This document shows, piece by piece, positions 43,840-55,406 of a stretch of DNA of 64,000 nucleotides. How positions within the stretch are numbered: position 1 is the first letter of the stretch; every line of letters starts with the position of its first letter. Below the pieces are notes generated by a model. The model ran no database searches. It was not told where the DNA came from and saw nothing but the letters and a program-made list of their open reading frames with translations. This DNA comes from Eledone cirrhosa (taxonomy: Eukaryota > Mollusca > Cephalopoda > Octopoda > Eledonidae), in assembly GCA_964016885.1 (NCBI GenBank), contig OZ024743.1:15940972-16004971 (forward strand). The letters are read 5' to 3'. The position numbers and the translations under genes were made by a program.

Positions 43840-45261
43840 TACACCACCTTCACTACTAATTGATTTGACAGATGTCTTTAACCCATTGATACCAAATATT
43901 ATTTGGTCAGTAGTGTGTGCGTATGTATATATATGTATATATATATATATATATATGCTTGTGCGTCTGTATCTATATATGTATGTTTGCATGCATGAAT
44001 GAATACACTAAGCTTTAGATTTAGTAGAATGTACAACCACTGATTCCAGTTATTTGCAATATCATATATTTTGGTTTCTAATAATTCCCTGGGGAATTGG
44101 TTGACCAAATGCTTTGTTCAATTATTTTATTTATTTTTGAAAAAAAATGATTCAGGTATTTTTTGAAAGGAAAGCATTGGCCCATAAAATAGTACAATGG
44201 GCTCTGCAATGCTACTCTGAGCTCTTGCAATGCTATGGTGGGGCTGCTGGGAGCCACTTGCCATTGGGCAACCTGGCAACTTGGCCAGTCCGTCACAGTA
44301 CATATAGATGGGTATACTGAAGAAATATTTTTACCTAGGTTTTTTCACGCATTTTTAACTAACTATTTGCACCTTCTTTTCCAGAAATGGAAAAGTGGAG
44401 TGAGGAGCGTAGCCTCGGATTTTCCAAGCCTTGAATATTTCTTCAGTTCAATAACAGAGGCAGGATGGGAGGGGGAAACTCAGAGTTACAGACAACACCT
44501 CTTAGCTGTTTAAATTTATAAAAAAAGCAATCCCTTGATACTGTAGGATGCTTTGATCCTTCAGCTTTTTGTACTGTTGTGGAAATCATTGAAAGCTTCA
44601 TTAATTAAGTGTTGTTCAACTTCCAAATCCACCATTCCAATGATGAGTGGTTGTGTGAAAGAGCAATTCTTGCCTCCAAAAATATCACAGTGAATGCCAT
44701 CAACATAATATCTCACAAATGATCCCTAGATGTAACCAGATCTCTAAATCTATGGAAAAGAGGGACACATGAAGAATTCCCACTTGTGAGCTGTCTACTG
44801 AGAGTCATTATTGCCTTTCCAGTTGCTTTAAAAGCTAGAACTATGCTTTCTAGGGTACCAATAGTCTATAAAGACTATAGGGGGTTTGATGTATTACTAA
44901 GATTATATATTTAGAACAAAGTTAAGGCTAATGATTACATAGGTGGTAAGGTAAATGAATATTAATATTTATATTATCAATGTTGTCATGTTAGAGAAAA
45001 TGTTGTATTTGGATTAATGCAGGATTGCTGGCACTAATATCCCGAATCAACAATATGGCCAAAAAGAATACTTTAGGTGAGCATTTTAAAGAGTAAGTTG
45101 AGTTAGAGTATGTCTCACACAAATATTATCATTAGTTGAAGCATTTGATCAACAGAAATTATTTTAACAACTAGTTGATCAACTTCCCCCCAGAGATAGC
45201 TAAACTTTTAAAACAAAAAGCAAGGGAGATACTTTCAATAAGACCAATTGTAAAATGTTTG
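43840..45261. other. Long unassigned stretch
   Basis: TA-rich patch at 43925-43957; a 92-codon frame at 44235-44513 has no recognisable motif. Confidence 0.5.
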
Positions 45262-45385
45262 TTAATGGTTTGTGATTTAGGTTCAAGGCCAACACTTTTG
45301 GAGCAAAGAGTTGATTAGATCGACCACAGTGCACTACTGGTACTGTATTTTATCGACCCCATAAGGGTGAAAGGAACACGTTTTG
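45262..45385 (-). mobile_element. tRNA-derived SINE, family ii, 3' part
   Basis: On plus: CAAGGCCAACACTTTTGGAG, GTTGATTAGATCGACCACAG, TATTTTATCGACCCCATAAG and GGTGAAAGG, the reverse complement of the family's core. The tRNA head is missing. Confidence 0.7.
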
Positions 45386-46210
45386 ATAATATATACAACA
45401 CAGATTAGAATAGATCTTGTCTTGAAAGCCAAGTGGTGATAGCAACAGACATGTTTTAGTCATACTAGACAGAAAAGCATATTCTACTCAGTTGGTAAGA
45501 TTAACAGGGATCAATATATATAGAATTAGAGAGATGATATAGTGATGCTAATTATGAATATCAATATTATAGCTGAGGGAAAATAGAGTTGCCTGTCACA
45601 TATGTATTGTAGTAAGATGAAACATTTGCTTAACTGAGATTTTGTAGGTAATTAGTAGTCAGAAGCTTGCCCTGGGGTTGTTTAAAGTCAAGAAACAAAA
45701 AATAGAGATAACTCTAGTATGATAAGTTGATTGAATTGTCATCCAGTAATTTCTCTTCAAGCTTTACTTGGATTCTAGAGTATAAAACAGTTTCTTTTTC
45801 TATCAGCATATAAAAACATGCCAAGTGAATGGTTGTAATTATTCGTCAATTTCTAGTAAATAGTAACATCATACTTAACGAAAGTACATTTTAAGAAACT
45901 ACATTACAAGGAGATTGGCATTAAATAGAATTCTCCATATCAACATATGAATTAAAATGTGATAAATATGTTTTATATGAATCCAAATGTAAATATGTAT
46001 CTGAAAGGGAGTTTGAGTGAAGGTTGTCATTCCTGTAGTTGTTTAGTACTGTATCATTCTTGATCAAGCTGACCTATGATCAAACGTATACCAGCTGTGA
46101 ATGTCATGCAATCTTTAGAAACTGTAAGATTACATCAATTAATATGCCTTTCGTTTTCCTATTTAAGATGTTCATATGTGATTTGAAGGAGTCTGTTATA
46201 TATATATATG
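45386..46210. other. Unassigned stretch
   Basis: Nothing recognised. Confidence 0.5.
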
Positions 46211-46413
46211 TTATCATCATCATCACCACCATTGTCGTTTAATGTCCATTTTCCATGGTAGCATGGGTTAGACAGGTCAGAGTCTTCCCCATATAGAACT
46301 GTTTCTAGCTAGGTTTCTATGGCTGGATGCCCTTCCTAATGACAACCAGTTTGTGTTGGGTGTTTTTGCCATGACACCTACATGATCACTTTAGAGTGTG
46401 AGCTTTGTGCTTA

Positions 46414-46425
<12 letters not shown>
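46211..46425 (-). mobile_element. RTE-like LINE 3' UTR and tail
   Basis: Reverse complement shows GTGATCATGTAGGTGTCATG, a unit pair, GGTTGTCATTAGGAAGGGCA, CCATGCTACCATGGAAAATG and (GAT)n with GGT interruptions. The coding part is absent. It is separated from the next LINE only by a TA run (46415-46447). Confidence 0.75.
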
Positions 46426-46447
<22 letters not shown>

Positions 46448-46448
46448 G

Positions 46449-48990
46449 AATTTTGTGATGCAAGTACATTGACTATTTGCAACACAAACTTCCAGAAACC
46501 TGCCAATCACCTAATAACCTACAAATCTGGTGAGCACATAAGCCAGATTGACTTCCTGCTAGTTAGGCACCGGGACAGGCAGATAGTGTCTAATACCAAG
46601 GCATACCCTGGGGAAGAATGTACCCCACAGCATAGGTTAGTTGTTAGTGATATCTCAGTAAGCAAGAGATGGAATGAGACATATAGGAAGGTGTGGAGAA
46701 GAAAGGTCTGGAAGCTAAAAGACCTTTCACTAAAATTCAAATTTAGGAAAGCCCTTCAAGATGTATATGACGAAAAAGAAGACGATTTAGAGATGTATGA
46801 CAGATAATAACTGGAAGTTCTTATGTGACAACTTGCTGAAGGCTACTGATGAAACCTGTGGCTGGAGCAGAGCTCCAACCAGACAGAGAGTGACCTGGTG
46901 GTGGAACAGCAGTGTAGATAAGGCTATTAGAGACAAAAGACTAGCATGGAAGGCTTGGAAAAAGGGTGGGAGTAGGGAAGAATATACAGCCACTAAGAGA
47001 GAAGCTAGACGTCAGGTGTACTTAGCACGCAGGGAGGCAGAGAGTAGGAGGTTTGCCAATGTTCTGCGACGGGAAGATCAGAGGCGTGCGGTGTTCCACA
47101 TTGCAAGGCAGTGTGTCAATGCAAATCAGGATGTTGTTGGTGATAAATGTGTCCGGGATGATGCCGGTGTACTTAGTGTCACAAATGACCAGAAAAAGGA
47201 GGCCTGGAAATGTCATTATGAGAGACTGATGAATGTGGAGAACGAATGGGAGAGAGAGAAATTACCCTTGGTGGATCCGACAGAGGGACCAGCTATTGAG
47301 ATTGACGAATATAGGGTCCAAGAGGCGATTAGGGAAATGAAAAATGGTAAGGCGGCCGAACCATCGGGAATAGTTGCTGAGATGCTGAAGGCATCAGGGG
47401 ACGTAGGCACTAAACTGGTTGCACGCATAATCAATCAGGCTATATATGGTGGTGTCATACCCAAAGACTGGTGCAGCAGTATTCTCATAAATTGCTACAA
47501 AGGTAAAGGGGATGCTTTGGAGAGGAGCAATTATAGGGGTATAAAACTGATAGATCAGGTTATGAAAGTGGCAGAAAGGATTTTAGCACAACTAATTAGA
47601 GAAAGGGTCAAACTAGATGAGATGCAGTTTGGTTTTGTGCCTGGGAAGAGTACAACAGATGCCCTCTTCTTGGTGAGACAAATGCAAGAGAGGTTCTTAG
47701 AGAAGAATAAGCCACTATACTTAGCCTTTGTTGACCTAGAGAAGGCCTTTGATAGGGTACCCCGATCTGTCATCTGGTGGTCCCTAAGGAAGCTGGGTGT
47801 TGAGGAATGGCTTATAAAGACAGTGCAAACTTTGTACAGAGGTACTCTCAGTAAAGTCAGGGTAGGAATGGAGTTTAGTGAGGAATTCCAGATACAAGTA
47901 GGAGTACATCAGGGTTCGGTCCTCAGCCCGCTCTTGTTCATTATAGTCCTCCAAGCCATAACAGAGGAGTTTAAGACTGGCTGTCCATGGGAACTTCTCT
48001 ATGCTGACGATCTGGCTCTTATGGCAGAATCAGTAGAGGAGCTAGAGAATAAATTCCGGCTATGGAAACAGCAGTTGGAAGCAAGAGGACTGAGAGTAAA
48101 TCTAGCTAAGACAAAAGTGTTGATGAGTAGAAAAGAGGACAAAACCCTGATTCCGTCAGGGAAATGGCCATGTTCGATATGCAGAAAAGGAACTGGCATA
48201 AATTCTATAAAATGCACACAATGTAGGTCCTGGGTACACAAGAGATATAGCGGGATAGCAGGCAAACTAACAGGTAGGGAGAAATATGTATGCAGTAGAT
48301 GTACAGGGAAATTAGACAGTAGAAGTCGCACTGATAGACACATTTTTCAAATGCGAGAGGGCGCTATAGAAGTGGTGGATAGCTTCCGGTACCTAGGAGA
48401 TCAGATTAGCATGGGAGGAGGGTGTTCCTAGGCCATAGTATCTAGAATAATGACGGGTTGGAAGAAGTTTAGGGAGCTGCTTCCTCTGTTGACGAAGAAG
48501 GGTTTCTCCCTGCGTACGAAAGGCCGGTTGTATGATGCCTGTGTGAAGAGCGCGATGCTGCATGGTAGTGAGACATGGGCAGCAACCGCAGAAGATATGC
48601 GACGGCTGGAGAGAAATGAGGCAAGCATGCTCCGTTGGATGTGCAGTGTAAATGTGCGTGAACGACCCAGCATAAATGTGTTGAGAGAGAAACTGTGTCT
48701 GAGAGGGATAGAATGTAGTGTACGGGAGAGGAGACTGAGGTGGTATGGACATGTGATGCGCATGGAGGATGACCGATGGGTGAAGAAGTGCCAGGAAATG
48801 CCAGTTGAAGGAAGACGTGGTAGAGGTAGACCACGAAAAACATGGGCGGAGGTGGTGAGAACAGACCTCAGATCATTGAAGCTCACGGTGGAGATGACGA
48901 GGGACCGTGACGAGTGGAGAGATGCTGTGCTGAATAAGACCCGTCCCACCCTTGCAAGCAGGGAAAAGCGGACGTAAAATGATGATGATG
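46449..48990 (+). mobile_element. RTE-like LINE subfamily A, best copy
   Basis: Starts inside the endonuclease domain directly after (TA)n and runs to the (TGA)n tail at 48978-48995. Endonuclease part 46449-46804 carries NTNFQKPANHLITYKSG and QIDFLLVRHRD, then SD near the catalytic end. It is followed by RT, a PHD-like finger and the C-terminal domain. The 3' UTR is almost absent: the stop lies 15 bases before the TGA repeats, so the tail hairpin CCCTTGCAAGCAGGG is part of the coding sequence (TRPTLASREKRT). Confidence 0.92.
46797..48977 (+). pseudogene. LINE reverse transcriptase with PHD-like finger
   Basis: The polyprotein would nick target DNA and reverse-transcribe the LINE RNA from the nick. 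Order by residue from 46797: linker with WWWN and RREARRQVYLARREAE (~35-85), RT fingers YRGIKLIDQVMKV (~255), motif A FVDLEKAFD (~311), motif B VGVHQGSVLSPLLF (~368), catalytic YADD (~402), C4HC3-like PHD finger from CSIC (~459) to CSRC (~500), FRYLGDQIS, then the C-terminal domain MLHGSETWAA, RRLRWYGHVMR and RGRGRPRKTW to the stop at 48977. Defects: frameshift at ~46797 separating it from the endonuclease, an in-frame TAG at 48429 where the B copies have a Glu codon, and Tyr for Cys after WVHKR in the finger. Confidence 0.92.
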
Positions 48991-48998
48991 ATGATGAT

Positions 48999-49126
<128 letters not shown>

Positions 49127-49261
49127 TAATAAGGTAATGAATTCTTTTACAATGTATAATAATTAGTTAAATAATTAGTATACTTCAATCTGGCTAAATT
49201 TTTCTTTTGCAATATATATACAGATGTGTTGGTATCTGTGTTTCATCACATACATATTAAT

Positions 49262-49262
49262 T

Positions 49263-49295
<33 letters not shown>

Positions 49296-49300
49296 ATATA
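49262..49300. repeat. (TA)n microsatellite
   Basis: TA run with one TTTATA interruption at the 5' border of the next LINE tail. Confidence 0.95.
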
Positions 49301-49303
49301 TCC

Positions 49304-49735
49304 ACCCCACCCACACCGCCCCTTTCAATGTAAAGTTATGTTGGTCCCACAACATCCAGGCCGAAACAAATGAGATCGTGTAGGTGTCACGACAAAAAAC
49401 ACACAGTCCACGCTGTAAATGTGGCCGTGTAGGCAACACGGTAAAAACCTCCCAGCCCCACACTGTAAATGTGGTTGGTGTTAGGAAGGGCATCCAGCTG
49501 TAGAAAACCCGCCAGACAGTCCACGCTGTAATGTGACCGTGTAGGCAACACAGTAAAAACCTCCCAGCCCCACACTGTAAATGTGGTTGGTGTTAGGAAG
49601 GGCATCCAACTGTAGAAAACCCGCCAGACAGTCCTATGCGAGCAAGACAACCACTCTTGCCTCAAGTGGGAAAACCCCCGTCCAAACCCATGCAAGCGTG
49701 GAACACGGACGCTAAACCTGATGATGATGATGATA
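49304..49735 (+). mobile_element. LINE subfamily B 3' UTR with internal duplication
   Basis: No coding part. Starts with the same CACCCACACCGCCCC segment found after the stop at 43500, continues with UTR units, and repeats a 113-bp block (49405-49517 and 49518-49631). Ends in CCCATGCAAGCGTGG, CACGGACGCTAAAC and (GAT)n. Confidence 0.85.
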
Positions 49736-49742
49736 TATATAT

Positions 49743-49800
49743 AAGAGTGAGAGAGAGTGAGAGAGTTAGAGAGAGAGAGTGAGAGAGAGAGAGACTGAAA
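49743..49800. repeat. GA-rich simple repeat
   Basis: GAGAGAGTGAGAGAG type repeat. Confidence 0.9.
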
Positions 49801-50745
49801 GATAGATAACGCAGGAAAGAGTGATAGGTGTCAGTTGAGTTACTCATGCAAGAAAGTGAATGAGAGAAAGCGAGTGAGATGCTATTGTCTATTGATGATG
49901 ATGATATATATATGACATGGCCTTCTTAGTATTCTGTCACATTGCTCATTCTGATTCCTATTTAAATATCTTTCTGAACTCCTCATCCACCACTCTTACC
50001 AACTCATAACACTGATTCCTCCCTCAGACATAGATCACAAACCATACACTTTCAAATATTTGTCATCACCCTCTGCCATAAAATGGAATATCATACAGTA
50101 GAGAGGTCCCTTTGGTTTTCTCAAAGGAATAGCAATTTCTTTTTATTGCTGATACCACAATAAAATGCCCCATTTAACTATGGAAAATGGCTGATGATTG
50201 AATGGAGACAACATAGGTTAGAAAAGACCGTTTTCACTTGTTGAGAATAAAATTCTAAAATTAGGTGTATGGTAAAATGCAGCCAGCACAATCTATAAAA
50301 TATTAAGAAGGACCTCTAGTTTTAGAACTATGTCAAACTTTGGAACCTATGAGCATGACCTTGTTCCTAACCCCTCTAGGATATCAGGAACTCCAAATAA
50401 GAACATCATTGGCCAGTAATGACCCATTCAACCCATTCCAACACAGGAAACATATGTAAAAGGCTGATTATATACATACACACACACATACACATATATA
50501 TAGTCCTGTAATTCAATGAGCAGATTGAATTACAGGATTATACGTGATTCCTTTACTCTGTTATTTTACTTGATATTTGCACCTTGCATTCTCTCTGCTA
50601 TCGATCAGCATAAATTGAATAGTATAGGCTGTCATTTCCAGCATTTGTTCTGTTCATACCACTGGTCACTGCCTCGTGCACGTATTTCCCTTCTATTCAC
50701 ACATGCTACAGGTCAGTTACTATAGTTCTCTCTCTATATATATAT
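49801..50745. other. Unassigned stretch with a 14-bp-arm hairpin
   Basis: TCCTGTAATTCAAT (50504-50517) and its exact reverse complement (50524-50537) form a hairpin with a 6-base loop beside a CA/TA run. A short TGATGATGATATATA at 49891 may be a LINE tail. Otherwise nothing recognised. Confidence 0.5.
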
Positions 50746-50786
50746 GTCGGTGGCTAATTGGCAGAGTTGTTAAAACATCAGCTACA
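50746..50786 (+). mobile_element. SINE family ii head stub
   Basis: GTCGGTGGCTAATTGGCAGA and GTTGTTAAAACATCAG match the start of the SINE at 56595. It is cut by the LINE on the opposite strand. Confidence 0.65.
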
Positions 50787-51680
50787 CGGCCACATTACAG
50801 CGTGAACTGTGTGTTTTTTGACGTGACACCTACACGATCTCATTTGTTTCGACCTGGATGTTGTGGCACCAACATAACTTTACATTGAAAGGGGCGGTGT
50901 GGATGGGGTGGGGTGGTGGGACGGGGGTGTATTTTGTTAGAGATGCCTACAGACTGTAGTAGGTTTTACTTTGTATTTAGGTAAGGCAGGTCTTCTCTAT
51001 TACTGAGTACCGCCAACGGTCTCGGTCCAGTGACATTGTCTTGGTGAGGTATAAGTGTGAGAGGTCGGAATTTATCAGCTCGTCCCAGGTTTTTCTGGGT
51101 CTGCCTATTCCGTGGCTACCGTCTATCTTTATTGCCCTGCACTTTGTTATACAGCTATCGTCCTTCATGCGCATCACGTGACCATACCAACATAGCCTTC
51201 TCTCGAGTAAACAACATCTGATCCCTCTTATTTCTAATTTTTTCCTTAGTTCCTTTATGCTTTGCCGTTCACGTATATTACTATTACACATCCAGTGGAG
51301 CATGCAAGCTTCGTTTCTCTCTAGTCTGCGTATATCCTCTGCACACAATACCCAGGTCTCACTGCCATGCAACATTGCTGTTCGTATGCAGGCATCATAC
51401 AACCTGCCTTTCATTTTTAGGGAGAACCCTTTAGCGGCTAATAGTGGTATAAGCTCTCTGAACTTTTTCCATCCAGTTCTGACTCTAGCTACAGTACTTT
51501 CAGAGCACCCTCCCCCACTGCTGATTTTGTCACCCAGGTAACGGAAGCTGTCCACTATTTCTATAGAACCCTCTGCGCAGTTGAAAGAGCTAGTATTTTG
51601 TGTGCACTTGCTGCTACTTATTGCACCAGAGCACCGGCCACATGTAAAGTCTATGTTCTTAATTAGCTTACCTGTGATCC

Positions 51681-51682
<2 letters not shown>
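50787..51682 (-). pseudogene. RTE-like LINE subfamily B, truncated copy
   Basis: Minus strand, open from GITGKLIKNIDFTCGRCSG (end of the PHD-like finger) through EIVDSFRYLGDKISSGGGCS, KKFRELIPLLAAKGFSLKMK and KTWDELINSDL to the stop at 50977. About 225 codons in frame, fused at its 5' side to (TA)n. The UTR is cut at ~50787 inside the first unit, without tail. Protein almost the same as the copy at 42885. Confidence 0.9.
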
Positions 51683-51728
<46 letters not shown>

Positions 51729-51756
51729 TACATATGTGTATATATATATATATATG

Positions 51757-54700
51757 TCATCATCATTATCATCATTATCATCATCATTTACGTCCACTTT
51801 TCCCTGCGTGCAAAGGTGGGATGGGTTCTATGCAGCACAGCATCTCTCCTCTTGTCGCGGGCCTTTGTCATCTCCCCCATGAGGTTCAGTGATCTGAGGT
51901 CTGCTCTCACCACCTCGGCCCATGTTTTTCAAGGTCATCCTCTACTGCATCTTCATTCTACTTGGATTTATTGGCAATTCTTTACCTAGCAGTCATCATC
52001 CATGCACATCACCTGTCCGTACCATCTCAGTCTTCTCTCCTGCACACCACAACTTATCCCCCTTATACCCAGTTTCTCTCTCAACTCATCTATGATTGGT
52101 CGTTCATGCACATAGACATTGCACATCCAATGGAGCATGCTTGCTTCATTTCTCTCCAGCTGTCACATATCCTCTGCAGTTGCTGCCCATGTCTCACTAC
52201 CATGTAGTATCATGCATCTCACACAGGCATCATATAACCGGCCTTTTGTACGCAGGGAGAAACCTTCTTTGTCAACAGAAGAAGCAGCTCCCTAAACTTC
52301 TTTCAACCTGTCCTTATTCTAGATACAATGGCCTTGGAACACCCCTCTTCCCATGCTAATCTGATCACCTAGGTACCGGAAGCTATCAACCACTTCTATA
52401 GAACCCACCTGCATTTGAAAAATGTGTCTGTCACTGCGATTACTACTGTCAACCTTCCCTGTACATCTACTGCATATTTAGTTTTCCCTACCTGTTAGTT
52501 TGCCTGCTATCCCACTACATCTCTTGTGTACCCAAGATCTGCATTGCATACATCTTTTAGAATTTATGCCATTTCCTTTTCTACATATCGAACATGGCCA
52601 TTTCCCTGATGGAATCAGGGTTTTGCCCACTTTTCTACTTATCAACACTTTTGTCTTAGCTAAGTTCACTCTGAGTCCTCTTAATTCCAACTGCTGTTTC
52701 GTTAGCCAGAATTTCTTCTCTAGCTCCTCTACTGATTCTGCTATAATACTAATAATAATAATGAAGTATAGTACATAGGGTAATGTACAAACGTCAGGAA
52801 AATGAACAGTGCATGAGTCATGATATGCACATGCGTGCATGTGTATGGAAGGGGTACATCAGGTGTAGTTTAGGCGAATTTTGGGAAGCATGAGGGTTTT
52901 AAAGTATGCAGTGTCTCAGCAGCTAACAACTGACGCAGGCAGTGTGTTCCATGCTTCAGCAACTCTGAGTGTCAAAAAATGTTTCCGAAAGTCATGGGAG
53001 CTGTGCTGTTTTCTGATTTTGTAGGCATGTCCGCTTGTGTTAGACACATGGAGATCAAAAAGGTGCTCAGGGTTGTTGTTGGCGAGATGCTTAATAATTT
53101 TGTGGGTGTTTACCAAGTCCATTGCCAGACGTCGGAGCTTCAATGAATCCATGCCCAGGGAAGCAAGGCGTTCAGAGTATGGTAGGTGTCTGATGGAGGG
53201 TATGCACTTGGTTGCACGTCTCTGAAAAGTTTCCAGGAGGTCAATGTTCTGAGCAAGATAGGGGTTCCAGACTGATGATGAGAATTCCAAGTGTGGTCGT
53301 ACCATAGCTGTATACAGCTTTAAATAGATGGCTGGAGAGTGGCTAACAAAGGTCTTGCTGAGTGATGCCAAGACACCCTTGGCCTTCTTGACAATCTTAG
53401 AGACATGCTTTGTCCAACACAAATCGCTGCTGACAGTAATGCCCAGGTCACGTTCACAAGAGGACTTCTTGATATCAGTGTTGTGGAGGGAGTATGTGGA
53501 CGCTGGATTTTTCCTCCCAAAATGCATGGTGGTAAACTTGTCCACAGCCAGCTTCAGTTGCCAGTCTGTGATCCATTGCTGCATTGTGTCCAGGTCTGAC
53601 TGTAGGAAAGAGTTGTAGATTTCAGGATCAGTCCTTTTGATTTCAAGGTACAGCTTGATGTCATCTGCTTATTTCAGTACCGTGGCATTCATTAAGTTGG
53701 CATCTATGTCATTAATATATGACACAAACAAAAGGAGACCAAGAACAGATCCCTGTGGTACACCAGATGACATCTCATATGGTGAAGAATGCTGTCCTAG
53801 AACCTCTTTTCGGCTGAGAATGAAGGATTTCAACCAGTTAAAGAGATCATCCCTCACACCCATTGCAGAGAGTTTTGCCATAAGTCCAGGATTCCATCAG
53901 TTTGGCAATACAGCTAGTAAGACTGACTGGACGATAGTTGGCAGGTGACGTGCGGTCGCCCTTTGTGAACAGGGAATGACACTGGCAGTTTTCCACTGCT
54001 CCGGAGTAGCACCATTGTTGAGACAGTATTGAAAGAAGAAAGAAAGCTGGTGCAAAAGGAAGTACCTGCCACGTTTGAGAAGCAGGTAGTAACACCATCA
54101 AGACCAGGGGAGGCATAGTTGCACTTATTCTTAAGGTGATGTCGCAACATTGCAGGTGTAAATTCCATAGTTATGGAATTTGATGTTAGAGATGGTGGAG
54201 ATGGTACATTCTGGTTTTCAAAAGTAAAAATGCTTGCATAGCACTCAGCAATGAGTTCTGCACATTCTTTGGGATCGTCAGTGATCTGGCTTGTGTGGGG
54301 ATTGCGAAGAGGACCAACTGGAGAGTGAAGTCTCTGCTTTGAATGAACATATTTCCAGAAGATCTTACTGTCAGGATTGGTTGCTATGCACTCTTCAAAT
54401 TCAAGCACTGCCTTCTTTGTCACTTGTTTGAGATGGTTGGAAGATTTATTCTGCTTTTTTCTGTTGGCATCTGATTTATGCAGTTTATATTCCCGTTCAG
54501 CGTTCCAACGTTCTTTCCTGGCAAGTCGGACCGCTGAAGTTTCCCAAATTGCACTTTTGGAAGAAGAAGAACCAGATCATCAACATAGAGAAGTTTCCAT
54601 GGGCAGCCAGTCTTAAACTTCTCTGTTATGGCTTGTAGGTCTATAATGAACAAGAGTGGGCTGAGGACCGAATGCTGATGTACTCCTACTTGTATCTGGA

Positions 54701-55372
54701 ATTCCTCACTAAACTCCATTCCTACTCTCACTTTACTAAGGAAACTAGGTGTACTCACTTTACACCTAGATTCCTTAGATTGGGATACCCTATCAAAGGC
54801 CTTCTCTAGGTCAACAAAAGCTAAGTATTGTGACTTATTCTTCTCTAAGAACCTCTCTTGTAGTTGTCTCACTAAGAAGTGGGCATCTGCTGTACTTTTC
54901 CCAGGCACAAAACCAAACTGCATCTCATCTAGTTTGACCCTTTCTCTAATCAGTTGCGTTAATATTCTCTCTGCCACTTTCATAACCTGATCCATTAGCT
55001 TTATGCCCCTATAATAGCTCCTCGCCAGTGCATCCCCTTTACCTTTGTAGCAATTTATGAGAATACTGCTGCACCAGTCTTTGGGTATGACACCGCCATA
55101 TATAGCTTGATTGATGATGCCTGCAACCAGTTTAGTGCCTACTTCTCCTGATGCCTTCAGCATCTCAGCAACTATCCCCAACGGTCCAGCGGCCTTACCA
55201 TTTTTCATTTCCTTAATTGCCTCTTGGACTCTATATTCATCAATCTCAATAGCTGGTCCCTCTGTCGGGTCTACTGGGGGTAATTTATCTCTCTCCCATT
55301 CGTCCTCCACATTCATCAGTATCTCATAATGACATTTCCAAGCCTCCTATTTTTGATCATTCGTGACACTAA

Positions 55373-55376
<4 letters not shown>
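51757..55376 (-). pseudogene. RTE-like LINE subfamily A, split by a CR1-like insertion
   Basis: Left segment 51757-52746 holds (from the tail inward) (ATG)n tail, CACGCAGGGAAAAG, C-terminal domain, a PHD-like finger with all eight ligands (CSIC, CMQC, WVHKRC), and AESVEEL. Right segment 54567-55376 holds TNDQK, EDEWERDKLPPVDPTEGPAI, KSTADAHFLVRQL, FVDLEKAFDRV, VGVHQHSVLSP and LLYVDDLVL. Joining at the break restores continuity between VLL and AES. Stops, frameshifts and a YADD to YVDD change show it is dead. The 5' end meets (TA)n. Confidence 0.9.
52747..54566 (-). pseudogene. CR1-like LINE, 5'-truncated, nested
   Basis: Minus strand, CR1/Rex1-type order: WKYVHSKQR, SPVGPL, TDDPKECAELIAECYASIF, LKNKCNYASPGLDGV, EQWK..VIPLFTKGDRTSPA, NYRPVSLTSCIAKLMES, then directly GVRDDLFNWLKSFILSRKEV, SGVPQGSVLG, ADDIKLYLEI, W.LKLAVDKFTTMHFGRKN, ERDLGITVSSDL, VRPHLEFSSSVWNPYL, LLETFQRRATKCIPS and RVAEAWNTLPASV. 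About 85 residues with the first catalytic Asp are deleted, the residue before ADD is a stop (TAA), and there are at least two frameshifts. It ends in a short (ATT)n tail at 52747. Target duplication is at most 2 bp. Confidence 0.9.

Positions 55377-55402
<26 letters not shown>
55375..55402. repeat. (TA)n microsatellite
   Basis: TA run at the 5' break of the LINE. Confidence 0.95.

Positions 55403-55406
<4 letters not shown>

Noticed and set aside
44235..44513. 92-codon plus-strand frame
   Set aside because: Low-complexity start, no motif, no repeat partner; compatible with chance.
54420..55316. 298-codon frame as one protein
   Set aside because: It crosses the border between the RTE-like and CR1-like elements and reads the latter out of frame.
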